This document shows positions 54,001 through 62,642 of a stretch of 64,000 bases of DNA, one piece after another (position 1 is the first letter of the stretch; each line of letters opens with the position of its first letter). This stretch comes from Brotaphodocola faecis. Its GTDB lineage: Bacteria > Bacillota > Clostridia > Lachnospirales > Lachnospiraceae. Where the stretch lies: assembly GCF_040096075.1 (NCBI RefSeq), contig NZ_JBBMFJ010000008.1, forward strand, positions 44,895 through 108,894. Reading direction: 5' to 3'. The translations under genes were made by a program, and so were the position numbers. The notes beneath the pieces were generated by a model. The model saw nothing but the letters and a program-made list of their open reading frames with translations. It was not told where the DNA came from and did not search any database.

Positions 54001-57000
54001 AATTTCAGAGTCGGACTGGCTCCTGCTGTAACGGATACGGTACTGCTGCTTTCATTAATCACAAGTTTATCGATACTTCTGGCCACATAATCATCAGTAT
54101 CAGAAACCGTACTTTGTTCCGTTACCGTAATCTCTTTTTTTCCATCCTTTCTAATAGCAGTTTTCTCGTCAACCGAAGATACCGTCAGATTTGCCTGCGC
54201 CGTACCGCCTGTTTCTCCTTCTAAATAACCAAAAAACAATCCTGAATCGGAAGTCTGCCGGTTTCGCCACAAATGGGCAGTTTCCCGATGATAACGCGTA
54301 GACTTCTTCATTTTCGTCTGGTAAGAAAGACTCTTTATATAATAATGATCTGACACGTTACTTCGTTTTCTAAGTTCTTCCACACCACAGGCAAATGAAC
54401 TCTTATCACTGTAAGAATAGGTTCCTGATACCGTCCCCTCATTCTCGTCCGATACCAGTACATAGGTTACCTCTGTTCCTGACGCGTTATCATACACCGG
54501 CAGCGCAACCTTGGTTACATAATACTTTGCCGTCTGATTCTTGCCAGTATTGAATACAAACTTTACATTTAATAAGCCAGAATCCACAACACCATCATTG
54601 TGAATATCAAAAAATCCAATCGAACCGTAATACCCATTTTCCCGGCAAACGTCTTTATAAATATGACGCTTTGCGATCTGGTCGGAATCGGCCGCTCCGT
54701 CTGACGACTTAATCTGAATATCGACCTGGTCTTCCATAAAATATACTTTTCGTTTTTCGTCTTTTTTGTAGGTGCTTGTCAATGTCGTAGCATAACCTGT
54801 GTAACTCGTCTGCTCTGTAATTTCCCAATCCTTCCATTTGATTTCTATTCCATCCTGTGACAGCTTTAAATTTTTTACTGCCTCATCGTCCGGCCAGAAA
54901 AACTGTGGGGTATAGAACAACGCATTGTGGCTTCCTATATACAGATTTTCAAATGTATAGGTAATGCTATGGTCTTCCTTAGTATACACGACGCTTTTTG
55001 CTTTAGGGCCTTTCTTAATTCCCTGCTGATTTCCCGTAAATGCCGTATCCTCCGCACTAAATTTCAAATAGTATGTATTTCCATTATACTCAATATAGGG
55101 ACAGTAATACTTCACCTGCAAAGTCTTATACAGCTGCACCGCCGGTCCGGCCAGACCTCCGCTATAGGAGAAGGTTCCACTTTTTGATACATTCACACCG
55201 GCCTGATTGACTACAGAATTAACTGTTGCATAGCCATCAGCAGAAAAGGTTGCATTCAGTCCTGATCCATTCAGGGTTCCGGTCTTTAAGTTTAGCTGAT
55301 CCACCTTATAGTCACTCAACGTGTCACTCTGATCAGACGCTGTTGCAATTCTTTCCAGTTTTACTTCCAGAATATCCGTTATTGCCTGCAGCGTATTACC
55401 GGTGTATCCTGCCAGTTCTACCTTATACTGAATGGTATTATGGAGATCAATCCGGTCAACTGCCGGATTAATCTGAATTCGAATTTCTCCGCTGGCCGGA
55501 TTCAAAAGTTGTACCGTTTCTCCTGCATAGTTCTGTGCTATAATATCTTCATTTTTTATAAATGCAACCGCATCAATACCCGTTGTACTGTCCGTCGGAA
55601 TACCTCCAAAATAGAAGATATCTTTCACCTTCATGCTCAGGATATAATCAAAATTTTCTGTTCCCTGATCTGTGAAATCTGAGTTTTTCGTCAGTACAAT
55701 ATCCAGATTCTTTGCTGTATCGGAAGTCCATGAATCCGTAAAAACATTTTTCTCCGAATCCGTGCTTTCCTTCAATGTTTCACCAGCAAAAGTTACACTC
55801 AGGTTATACGGCATTTCTTCCGCAGCTGGTTTTACCAGATTTTCTTCCAGAGCAGCTTTCTGTTCCTCTGTCAGATACGAAAGCAGTGTCTGTGCCGCAA
55901 GCTCCGCCGCTGCCTCATCTTCTGTATCACATAAATCCTGATACAGCTTCAAAACCTGATCATCCGAAAGATACTGAACAAATAATCTTGTATGACTCTC
56001 ATCCGCTTCCTGCAAAAGCGTTTCATACTCTGCCTGCACCTGCTCCTGATTCAGTCCCCGAATCAGTTCTCTGGTATATTCTGCCTGGGAAGCTGCAACA
56101 ACCGGACAGTTATGCCTGGAAACAGATGCCATTGGCTGACTTGCGTCTTCCACACTTTCTGCCGTTTCACCATCTTCAAAATCTGATTCTTCATCGATTT
56201 CTGAAGCATCTGTTTCCGAAATGGCCTTTGTTTCTTCTTCCGTTTCTTCAACCAGCCCTAAAAACAATTCATGGATTTGATTTTCATCCAGCTGATCAAG
56301 AAATTCGGACACTTCGGTTTCTTCTCCATTTGCAATAAACGGAAATAGCTCTAAAATTTGTGAATCCGCCAGAAGCGACGGCATTTCCCCTGCACTCTCC
56401 CGTTCTCCATCTTCTACTGCTCTGGAGTAAAGCATATAAAGCCGATCTGCGGAAAGTTCAGAAAGAAGATCCTGTAATGCGCTCGCATCTGCATTTTCAC
56501 CGGAAGAAAATTCCAGGAAGAGACTATAAAGCATATCATCTTCCAATTCATCTGTTTTTCCGGTATAGATGGAATCATGCTCCAGTTCCGTCAGCATTTG
56601 AATCTGTTCCTCTGTCAGATAACCAAGAAACTGCTCTAAAAGATCAGAGTCCTCATCTTCCAAAATCACCAGCTGATCATAAATGTACTGAAGCTGCGAT
56701 CTTGTCAGATGTTCCAGAAAGAAACAGAGCACCTCCTCTTCCCCGTCCGCATAAGCCAGATACCGCTCATAAATTTCCTGATTGCTCATTTTTGCAATCT
56801 CATCTGCGTTTGATGCACTCGCGAGATCTGACGGACTTGCCAGATTCGACCAGGTTGCCATGGTGTCTTCTTCCGCATCGGATGGAGTGGCTGCCAATCT
56901 GCTCTGAAATTTTTCCCTGTGTTCTGCCACCACGCCCGGAATTACCAACAGGCCGCAAAGAAGTGCCAGCATTACAAGCACCACGAGATACCTCGTTTCA

Positions 57001-57023
57001 TATTTCTTCCATTTTTTCATCAT
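51066..57023 (-). CDS. Giant (1985-residue) surface protein with acidic helical repeats
   Basis: A very large secreted or membrane-anchored protein. Residues 12-32 (LVVLVMLALLCGLLVIPGVV) are an uncleaved-looking signal anchor. Residues about 80-395 are acidic and helical, with about eight copies of a short motif of the form [FL]Lxx[LI][TSD]xx[QR][ILV]xx[LI][YF], such as FLEHLTRSQLQYIYD, FLGYLTEEQIQML, FLDQLDENQIHELF and FVQYLSDDQVLKLY. The remaining 1590 residues are beta-rich with many Thr, Ser and Val, like adhesin stalks. No LPXTG or other anchor is at the C-terminus (VPYWIIVKE). Last gene of the operon with sipW-type peptidases and TasA-like proteins; likely the distal matrix or adhesion component. 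Confidence 0.85.
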   Translation of the reverse strand: MMKKWKKYETRYLVVLVMLALLCGLLVIPGVVAEHREKFQSRLAATPSDAEEDTMATWSNLASPSDLASASNADEIAKMSNQEIYERYLAYADGEEEVLCFFLEHLTRSQLQYIYDQLVILEDEDSDLLEQFLGYLTEEQIQMLTELEHDSIYTGKTDELEDDMLYSLFLEFSSGENADASALQDLLSELSADRLYMLYSRAVEDGERESAGEMPSLLADSQILELFPFIANGEETEVSEFLDQLDENQIHELFLGLVEETEEETKAISETDASEIDEESDFEDGETAESVEDASQPMASVSRHNCPVVAASQAEYTRELIRGLNQEQVQAEYETLLQEADESHTRLFVQYLSDDQVLKLYQDLCDTEDEAAAELAAQTLLSYLTEEQKAALEENLVKPAAEEMPYNLSVTFAGETLKESTDSEKNVFTDSWTSDTAKNLDIVLTKNSDFTDQGTENFDYILSMKVKDIFYFGGIPTDSTTGIDAVAFIKNEDIIAQNYAGETVQLLNPASGEIRIQINPAVDRIDLHNTIQYKVELAGYTGNTLQAITDILEVKLERIATASDQSDTLSDYKVDQLNLKTGTLNGSGLNATFSADGYATVNSVVNQAGVNVSKSGTFSYSGGLAGPAVQLYKTLQVKYYCPYIEYNGNTYYLKFSAEDTAFTGNQQGIKKGPKAKSVVYTKEDHSITYTFENLYIGSHNALFYTPQFFWPDDEAVKNLKLSQDGIEIKWKDWEITEQTSYTGYATTLTSTYKKDEKRKVYFMEDQVDIQIKSSDGAADSDQIAKRHIYKDVCRENGYYGSIGFFDIHNDGVVDSGLLNVKFVFNTGKNQTAKYYVTKVALPVYDNASGTEVTYVLVSDENEGTVSGTYSYSDKSSFACGVEELRKRSNVSDHYYIKSLSYQTKMKKSTRYHRETAHLWRNRQTSDSGLFFGYLEGETGGTAQANLTVSSVDEKTAIRKDGKKEITVTEQSTVSDTDDYVARSIDKLVINESSSTVSVTAGASPTLKFGEVISSEEYYGAKLSDAKRIVNFVNGYHVFRDGIFYLCLPEGVSIRDKEDVTIALSDKLQSRTISAKSVDKLVGTECTIDGITACWWRIQANGMNVYSNDKLSGSYTVSVKLTTSSTIKNPISWNFQNKLVIESSGQLISWGAAGTKNSTANGAGELAGKTKAVQIQKLAEYFKSETGAVSKRGFNLYNAYESNTTTLNVMRLEAKLDVESKLSLDDKDYEAEIALDKPERVINYHVTVSSKDGGVANNFAYYIPIPKTCFGVDEDTLVFKKEFNLKLISVAESGSNTENSPFQIYGTKAEGLTSGNVNDKNVVWTAIEPTTDLSTVTMLKITMKTDAKINEQESRTFQLKLQYDNGANDFSKNTGMEVEWRSFGKYTYTRDGVTTTNTYPLRTSNKICLLYSEELSGATDIELNTGAAENQASADTLFAHAFAKDQVVWIKSVKASDGTQLLSASENPAGKTGADANQQFRVSFAMKTHPEEGTGSTIGESTVLTTGTTDGTAQRQSWTIPENTPVGFQTTVEFSKALTDTTTERYAIITLGNENLDITYRVNLVRRVAEVTVTGSGVAVGEHYKVPGTASSCQISQNSAFTSVFVLNQFVPGSYSEQKLLWKTAEGASSVFPKGTSITMMDLEKTETSSKVTGYWHYQAGQDEKEVKLDAFRRMGGTESYSYDKNTTESQTRSCMFVVNFEEANIPKGTYKLDFTGTETSGDKTLAEVEVELTGATGYSYTVGNANGLQQAVSYTVTKAAGNDSSIENQALSLVLSQAQNGSQPVLPSDAYIQVGEVRYDQNLDGEYIIPLESTVQTGEKTLTLVSDMFSDQPVTYQMSGQMYISGQSESPKRGIKAGAENTLFFTTEAVEHPAISVSGTRVATVAEWRQGQNLTMQLKNLADQNRLTVQVYQGTTTTSVTDLLASVSGVFDFNAGIGTYNSQKTQDGRLRLSQAASPGLYRLVFTVYDGETVQMEVPYWIIVKE

Positions 57024-57062
57024 TCCGTCCCCATTTCCTCTAAAGTGCCAGTCCTGCTGCTT

Positions 57063-57872
57063 TTACTGTTGTGCGGTTTTTGTTACCTGAAAATCACCCG
57101 TTTGATAAGTTTTCGTTGTATCCTCCTTGAAAAAGCGATAGCTTTCTGAACCATACCGGCCAAACGCCTCTATGGTCACTTGCCCTTTACTATAATTTCC
57201 AGTAGCTTCATTATATGTAGTCACGTTCTCAAACACGGTTTCTGAGCTGTCCGGAATTAAACCGGCCGGCCAGTTAATTGTGACTCCGTCGCCATATTCC
57301 TTTGTTGATACCCGAAGAATTATATAGGGGTTTCCCTCACTGTCACTGACAGAATAATGAACCTCCTGATCCTGCTCCTGCACAGTAAAGGTCCCTCGCA
57401 AGCTCTGGACAAACGGGCTTGTCGACTCTGCCGTCACATGATACGTTCCCGGTTTTAATCCGCTGATTGTTAAATTCTGCTTTGTTCCTCCGGTATCTGT
57501 ATCTGCTCTTTGCAGCGTTCCGGTGTTTTCGTAGGACAATCCTTCCAGTGTTTCACTCTGGCTTTCTCCGGTCACACTGACCTTATATTTAATATCCATA
57601 TCGGACCACCGGTAATCATCCGCATAATTTCTAAGCTGAATCGTAATTGCCGTAGTCCCCGGCGCGAGAGTATATGAATTTCCTGTTTCACTTAAATAAT
57701 CACTGGTAAAATAGAACTGATTGGATAATGCTGCCGCACTTTCTGACTGCTGATGCACATAACGAGCCACAAGTCCGGCGGTACCTCCGCAGGCAGCTGC
57801 TCCGGCGAGTACCATAATTGCAAATAACGGCGCTTTCCGCCGCATTTTATTCCAGTTCCATCGTCTTTTCAT
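57063..57872 (-). CDS. Secreted protein with SipW-type signal, matrix-protein-like
   Basis: A 269-residue protein. The signal region (FAIMVLAGAAACGGTAGLVA) is followed by RYVHQQSES, the ARY/AKY-type stretch found after the hydrophobic core in TasA-like SipW substrates. The mature part is beta-rich: ITIQLRNYADDYRWSDMDIK, a CalY/TasA-style strand, then an FN3-like section ('ISGLKPGTYHVTAES'). GGGGGAG precedes the ATG, 12 nt after the upstream stop. It is not a close TasA match; a structural subunit or cap of the same surface assembly is inferred from signal type and position. Confidence 0.75.
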   Translation of the reverse strand: MKRRWNWNKMRRKAPLFAIMVLAGAAACGGTAGLVARYVHQQSESAAALSNQFYFTSDYLSETGNSYTLAPGTTAITIQLRNYADDYRWSDMDIKYKVSVTGESQSETLEGLSYENTGTLQRADTDTGGTKQNLTISGLKPGTYHVTAESTSPFVQSLRGTFTVQEQDQEVHYSVSDSEGNPYIILRVSTKEYGDGVTINWPAGLIPDSSETVFENVTTYNEATGNYSKGQVTIEAFGRYGSESYRFFKEDTTKTYQTGDFQVTKTAQQ

Positions 57873-57884
57873 ATGTCTCCCCCG

Positions 57885-58451
57885 TTAGTCTGTTTGTTCT
57901 ACTTTCACATTGACATTTACAAAATCCGGAACACCTGCCAATAACGGATTCGCCTTATCTTTCGGCCATTCCATGTTCAATTCATAGGTATGACTGCCCT
58001 CTACTCCAGCCTGAAATGTCATTTGATCTGTCTGAAATGTATGTCTCTCCTCGCCATCCGAATTCAGGATGCTGCTTTTTTCTGTAAATGTACCAATTGT
58101 CTTTCCATTCTGATCCTTCAATGTAAAAACAAGCGGTAACGTTCCTGCCGTTTCCACTTCTATGGAATAATGCTGTGACACCTCGCTCACCCGGTTATCA
58201 CTCGTCTGGTTTGTTACGGTAATCTTACTGTCACCACTGACTCCCGGATAAAACTTTGTAGAAGTATCATGAAATAACGTAATGGTCTCACTCTCTCCAA
58301 AAAGCGCTACATGCGCTCCATCTGTTCCCGATGCCGAAGACGCATATCTGGCGTAAGTAGTGCCAAGCTGCCAAAACGTCACCAGCACAAAAAATAACAT
58401 GATAATCCCAAGCCGGAAAACCCATAATCCCGGTTCCATTTTCCGTTTCAT
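57885..58451 (-). CDS. TasA/camelysin-like secreted protein (minor subunit)
   Basis: A 188-residue protein. The signal (LGIIMLFFVLVTFWQLGTT) is followed by YARYASSASG, as in SipW-processed camelysins. The mature region has the strand pattern of that family: TKFYPGVSGDSKITVTNQTS, VSQHYSIEVETAGTLPL, and a closing 'FVNVNVKVEQ'. The usual 'W.w.' strand appears as LNMEWPKDKANPL. AGGAGG precedes the ATG at 58451. Probably a secreted fibre or matrix subunit handled by the peptidase encoded directly upstream (58509-59090). Confidence 0.78.
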   Translation of the reverse strand: MKRKMEPGLWVFRLGIIMLFFVLVTFWQLGTTYARYASSASGTDGAHVALFGESETITLFHDTSTKFYPGVSGDSKITVTNQTSDNRVSEVSQHYSIEVETAGTLPLVFTLKDQNGKTIGTFTEKSSILNSDGEERHTFQTDQMTFQAGVEGSHTYELNMEWPKDKANPLLAGVPDFVNVNVKVEQTD

Positions 58452-58508
58452 GCAGCCACCTCCTTCTTTTGCGAAATCATTACCCGTTTCCGGCACTGTT
58501 CTGTATCT

Positions 58509-59090
58509 TTACAGGGACGAATTTTCCTTTAATTTTCGAATTTCTTCCTGCAGTGCCACCAATTCCTCATCTTCTTTTTCCTGCTGTTTTTGAAAAAGAT
58601 ATTCTTCCAAAGCAAACACCATTGCAATCAGGATCAGCATAACCCACGGTTTTCGCAAAGCGGTCACCCAACGTCCCGCTCCGGCAATTCGAAACCTCAC
58701 CGTTCCAAGCACTTTATCCTTTGAAAACGGTTCGTCTGCCGCATTATTTGCATCTCCCTGCGTCGTAACTTCATTGCCCTCAATTTGTATAACCCGATGA
58801 ACAACCAGCTGTTTTCCTGCTTCATACACTACAATATCGTTCACCTGCAGTTCTTTCGATTCTTTCACAATAATCAGATCGTTTTTGGAAAGCGAAGGCT
58901 CCATACTTCCAGACAAAACCACGCCGATTCCATATCCAAATGGCATTGGCATCTGCCTGCCCAAAATTCCTCTGGCATTGGCCAGATAGATATTGACTCC
59001 CAGAAAAAAGCCCATAAAAATCAATATCGCACGTCTTATTATCTGATTACAAAGGATTTTTCTGGTCTTCTGATTTTCCTGTCTCTCCAT
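58509..59090 (-). CDS. sipW: SipW-like signal peptidase I (first copy by coordinate)
   Basis: A 193-residue membrane protease of the ER/archaeal-type signal peptidase I group that processes TasA-like precursors. N-terminal helix about 20-36; catalytic Ser in VVLSGSMEPSL; the His that replaces the usual Lys in LVVHRVIQIEG; and the GDANNAADEP box; a second helix near 145-165; a charged coiled tail (KQQQEKEDEELVALQEEIRK). The tail is longer than the minimal enzyme. It lies between the 590-residue membrane protein and the camelysin-like gene. Confidence 0.92.
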   Translation of the reverse strand: MERQENQKTRKILCNQIIRRAILIFMGFFLGVNIYLANARGILGRQMPMPFGYGIGVVLSGSMEPSLSKNDLIIVKESKELQVNDIVVYEAGKQLVVHRVIQIEGNEVTTQGDANNAADEPFSKDKVLGTVRFRIAGAGRWVTALRKPWVMLILIAMVFALEEYLFQKQQEKEDEELVALQEEIRKLKENSSL

Positions 59091-59129
59091 CCCTGTATTG
59101 CTGTGTCTTTCCCTTTCTGCCCGGTCTGT

Positions 59130-60902
59130 TTACTGTTCAATATGGATCACCAGCTTCAGCTTATGGTTCAGATTTGCGCTGGTTCCCAGTTTTGTGTCGT
59201 AAGCATCTGCTGCCTGGCCCGTTCCCGTACTGTCGGTTCTTTCATACGGCCAGCGCCAGCGTATGCTGTAGTTGACGTTCTGCTTTGGCTGCAGTGTAAC
59301 CGGAAATTCCTTTAACTCCGCCGCGCTTTTCCAGTCACCACTGATTACACTTCCGCTTCCGTCCAGAATCTTGTATTCCAGCGGAATGCTGCCGCCATTG
59401 GTGCCGTCCGCCTCTTCTTCCATAGCCACGGTCATGTAAGTGGCTTCTTTCATGGTGTTGCGGATGTAGAAGTTATATTGCCCTTCAATCCCCGGATACA
59501 ATTTTTCATACGCCTGTTCCCCTTTCAGATCAGAAAACAGGTCAATGGATGCCATCTGCTTCCACAGCTTTCCTGTTTTGACATCTCCGATTTCTACGGT
59601 TTCCGGCTCTTCCGCTGGTCTGGTCGGGTTTGTTCCACCGCCCGAGTTGCCGGAATCACCGGAACCTCCTGAGCCTCCGGCAGTCCCTGAATTGCCAGTA
59701 TTTCCATTCGTATTGGTATTTCCGGCAGCACTATTTTCTCCCGCTGTCTCTGAGGCATTTGCTGTTTCTGTTGACGCCGTGCTGTTTTCCTGATTATTGG
59801 TATCTTCCGCGCTTCCAGTTCGTCTAGAAGCATTCTCTTCCTCGTCGGCCCCGGATCCTGTCTGCTGATTTGCTTCCTGACCGGCATTTCCGTGCTCCTG
59901 CATTTCATTGACAATTCCAACATTCCGGCTTCCTGCCGTGCCAGTTCCAATCAGTCCGCTGTTTTTTTCACGGATCAGATAAGCATTGTCTCCAAAATCC
60001 GGAATATCCAGGATGCTGCCATCCGGCATCTTTACGGTAAATCCCGGCTGAATGACCATGCCATTCAGGAATGTAATCTGCAGACTGCTCCGGTTTATCT
60101 GCGTCCCATCTGTCAAATGAAGGATTCCATCTGCATCCATCTGAATGCCATCCGGCAAGTCTTCCCCTGCTGCATTCGGTGGCAGATACGTCTGCTGCGG
60201 AAGCAAGATCCCTCCATTATTTAAAACAATGGTTCCGTCCGGCAGCATATAATGTCCGGACGCAAAGGCCACAGCCTCATTTTCCTTTACCTGTACACTG
60301 CCCGATGGCGTAAGCACACGTCCCTCCGTGAGCGCCGCGCTGACACCGTCCGCATCAAAAAGCACGTTCTGGTTCTGCTCATCAACCTCCAGATCCATAT
60401 CCAGCAAAATGGTATTCACCGGAATCTCAAAACGAATCTGCTGGTCCAGTTCTGATACTTTTACGTGCTGAATGCCCTTGTCCTGATGTTCCGAAATATT
60501 CAGGCTCATGGATGCCTTTTCCTGGCCACTGGCATCCTTAACATACAACGTGTGATTCCCCCGCTCTACATCATAGAAGAAAAAAGATCCGTCTTCACCC
60601 GTCTGAGCGGTTTTCGGTGTGCTGTGCAATTCCACGATGTGGTTGCTGCACGGCATTCCGTTGGTATAGCGAACCACTCCATAAACGGATAAGGCCGTCT
60701 CTGTTTCCGCTTCCGGCTCCACCTTAATAGTCTGCTGATTCGGCTCTGCCTGATCTTTCGCACGCTTTCCGAGGCGATACATGAGACTGCAGGAAGATAT
60801 GAGGATCAGAAGCAGCAAAATGAGCGCCAGAAGCATGATGCGGCGACGCGTCCGCTGGCTTTTTGAATGTTGAAATTGATGTCGGTTGTATTCTGGTTTC
60901 AT
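59130..60902 (-). CDS. Membrane-anchored protein with C-terminal TasA-like domain
   Basis: A 590-residue protein. A basic N-terminus and a single helix (about 21-42: IMLLALILLLLILISSCSLM) anchor it. Residues about 70-150 form a carboxypeptidase-regulatory-like beta domain (GVVRYTNGMPCSNHIVELHS, GSFFFYDVERGNHTLYVKD). Residues about 190-310 show repeating 'LPDGTIVLNNGGILLP' and 'MPDGSILDIPDFGDN' units. A Ser/Asn/Gly-rich linker (about 345-430) leads to a TasA/CalY-like domain: LYPGIEGQYNFYIRNTMKEA, 'IRWRWPYE' and 'DAYDTKLGTS'. The order suggests a membrane base for a TasA-like fibre, the C-terminal domain joining the polymer. This is inferred from domain similarity. Confidence 0.8.
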   Translation of the reverse strand: MKPEYNRHQFQHSKSQRTRRRIMLLALILLLLILISSCSLMYRLGKRAKDQAEPNQQTIKVEPEAETETALSVYGVVRYTNGMPCSNHIVELHSTPKTAQTGEDGSFFFYDVERGNHTLYVKDASGQEKASMSLNISEHQDKGIQHVKVSELDQQIRFEIPVNTILLDMDLEVDEQNQNVLFDADGVSAALTEGRVLTPSGSVQVKENEAVAFASGHYMLPDGTIVLNNGGILLPQQTYLPPNAAGEDLPDGIQMDADGILHLTDGTQINRSSLQITFLNGMVIQPGFTVKMPDGSILDIPDFGDNAYLIREKNSGLIGTGTAGSRNVGIVNEMQEHGNAGQEANQQTGSGADEEENASRRTGSAEDTNNQENSTASTETANASETAGENSAAGNTNTNGNTGNSGTAGGSGGSGDSGNSGGGTNPTRPAEEPETVEIGDVKTGKLWKQMASIDLFSDLKGEQAYEKLYPGIEGQYNFYIRNTMKEATYMTVAMEEEADGTNGGSIPLEYKILDGSGSVISGDWKSAAELKEFPVTLQPKQNVNYSIRWRWPYERTDSTGTGQAADAYDTKLGTSANLNHKLKLVIHIEQ

Positions 60903-60988
60903 AGGCTTACCTGCTTTCCGGGCCGCCGCGCATGGTGATGGGCGGTCCTGCCTGCTCTGCTGTATAGATCAGTTTAAAATGGAATTTC

Positions 60989-61039
60989 TCTCCTTATGTA
61001 TCACCCGGAGCAGCGAAGTCTGGGGGATGCATAAGGAGA
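60989..61039 (-). promoter_or_regulatory. Long hairpin between tasA-like and the 590-residue gene (I)
   Basis: CTCCTTATG (60990-60998) pairs with CATAAGGAG (61030-61038), with further pairing toward a GC-rich inner stem. There is no following T-run, so it is not a standard terminator. It probably stabilises or separates mRNA segments. Confidence 0.55.
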
Positions 61040-61060
61040 AAAATGTGGGAGATGGTAACT

Positions 61061-61101
61061 TCATCAACACCTGCCCCAGTCACGACGGGGCAGGTAGATG
61101 A
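61061..61101 (-). promoter_or_regulatory. Long hairpin between tasA-like and the 590-residue gene (II)
   Basis: ACCTGCCCC (61069-61077) pairs perfectly with GGGGCAGGT (61087-61095) and TCATC with GATGA outside a small bulge. No T-run follows on the minus strand. It lies about 60 nt after the TasA-like stop and would protect that transcript's 3' end or slow readthrough. Confidence 0.6.
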
Positions 61102-61158
61102 ATAGAGTTTCAGATTTCAGCAATTGGGATAGAAGGTTGCTGAGTGAGAAAGGCCGGA

Positions 61159-61821
61159 TTAGTCGACCTGAGTTGCGGTGACGGTGGCTTTGATGGTTGC
61201 AGTTGGTGCAGTTTCTGCAGTACCCAAGGCAAGATCTGTTGCATCTGCTTTGTTCGTAACAGAATCATCATCAAATTCCCATTTCCAATACAATCTATAG
61301 TTTGCTTCGTCTGTTGCAGCTTCCGTTGTAGCTGCTGCTAATTCAATATCAGTCTTATCGAGATCGGCAATACTACTTTTCCAATCAGCAACTGATGAGT
61401 CCGGCATTTCTGCATTCGCCGCTACAAGTGCATATTTCAGTGGAATATTATTATTGTTAGTGCATTCAAATTCAATACTATACTTAGCTGCTACTTCAGA
61501 AGCATTCTCTAAATACAAATCCACACTTCCAGATGTACCTGGTGCAATTTTTTTATTTGCTACATGTGTTTCATCGTTACCATTTGAATCTTTTACGGTA
61601 TCAAAAATATTAAAATTCCAACTTGGTGTGCCGGTAATATCATTTTCTGTAGTCAGGTTATTGCTATTACCTAAAAGGAATGACCACTTTGCTACTGTTG
61701 CTGTACTAGAAGCACTTGTTGTGCTGGTATACTTCGCCAACGTTCCACTAATCAACCCAGTACTCAACAGTGTCACCACTGCCATTGCGGAGGCTACTCT
61801 CATCATGTTGTGTTTCTTCAT
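61159..61821 (-). CDS. TasA/camelysin-like major secreted subunit
   Basis: A 220-residue protein of the TasA/CalY type. Signal peptide AVVTLLSTGLISGTLA, followed by KYTSTTSASSTATVAKWSF, the typical SipW substrate opening (AKYT...A.VA.W.F). The mature domain has KKIAPGTSGSVDLYLENASE, VAAKYSIEFECTNNNNIPLK and the late 'ANYRLYWKWEFDDD', all camelysin landmarks. AAGGGG precedes the ATG. It directly follows the SipW-like gene at 61977-62642. Expected to be exported, cleaved and assembled into fibres or matrix. The strong hairpins after its stop are consistent with it being the most abundant product. Confidence 0.9.
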   Translation of the reverse strand: MKKHNMMRVASAMAVVTLLSTGLISGTLAKYTSTTSASSTATVAKWSFLLGNSNNLTTENDITGTPSWNFNIFDTVKDSNGNDETHVANKKIAPGTSGSVDLYLENASEVAAKYSIEFECTNNNNIPLKYALVAANAEMPDSSVADWKSSIADLDKTDIELAAATTEAATDEANYRLYWKWEFDDDSVTNKADATDLALGTAETAPTATIKATVTATQVD

Positions 61822-61976
61822 ACGTAATTCCCCTTTCTTCTTTTCGGATCCTTCTCCAGGATTTCCGATGGCTTTCTTTGCCTGTGTCTGCCTTCGCCAT
61901 GTCTCACAGTGGAGGCCGCTACACGTTTTTATTCAAACCGCAGGCGTGACTCCCGCGGTACAGAATCATGTGAATT

Positions 61977-62642
61977 TTATTCCTGTTTGTTCTCCGTATG
62001 TTCTTCCCTGCCCTTTTCTTTTTCTGCCCGCAGCGCTTCCAGTTCTGCCAGTAACGCGTCCGTGTCTTTCTTTCTGCGCCGCTCGTAGATGGCCTGACGA
62101 GCAAAGTCAAATCCCAGAAGTAAGATAATCGGGACAACCACACAGGTGATGAGGCCTTCGGTTGTCTGCATATACATCACGATATTTCCCAGCCCTGGAA
62201 TTTTTTTCTGATAAATACCTGCCAGATTCTTTGCCGGTACCGGGTTGGAATCTTCTGCGTTGTTGGCATCACCACGGGTGACCCAGGCCAGACTGCCATC
62301 GTCCTGAGTCTGAATTTCCACAACGCGGTGGGTTACTACGCTGTTTTCATTGCTGGCCGGATCAAAGAAGGAAATGACATCTCCTACCTTTACATTTTCC
62401 GGATCCGCCTGTTTGCAGATGATCAGGTCTCCTGCTTCGATATAAGGAAACATGGAGTCGGACAATACGACCATGGGGCTGTATCCACCAACATCCGGCA
62501 CTGCATCTTTATTCAGATAACTTTTGGCAATCAAGGTGCAGTTGAGAATCAGGATCGGTGCAAGAATCACACACAATATGGTTCCTATTACGGTAAAAAT
62601 TTTTGAAATAACGGATGTTTCCTTCTCTTTTGCGTCATTCAT
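61977..62642 (-). CDS. sipW: SipW-like signal peptidase I (second copy)
   Basis: A 221-residue protease of the same SipW group. Helix about 12-35; catalytic Ser in VVLSDSMFPYIEAGDLIICK; His in VTHRVVEIQ; box TRGDANNAEDSNPV; helix about 168-188; a charged coiled-coil tail (DALLAELEALRAEKEKGREE). The start is ATG 62642 (AGGA eight bases before it); the upstream ATG at 62651 has no ribosome site. First gene of the operon, following a 200-nt structured leader; the TasA-like substrate gene comes next. Confidence 0.92.
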   Translation of the reverse strand: MNDAKEKETSVISKIFTVIGTILCVILAPILILNCTLIAKSYLNKDAVPDVGGYSPMVVLSDSMFPYIEAGDLIICKQADPENVKVGDVISFFDPASNENSVVTHRVVEIQTQDDGSLAWVTRGDANNAEDSNPVPAKNLAGIYQKKIPGLGNIVMYMQTTEGLITCVVVPIILLLGFDFARQAIYERRRKKDTDALLAELEALRAEKEKGREEHTENKQE

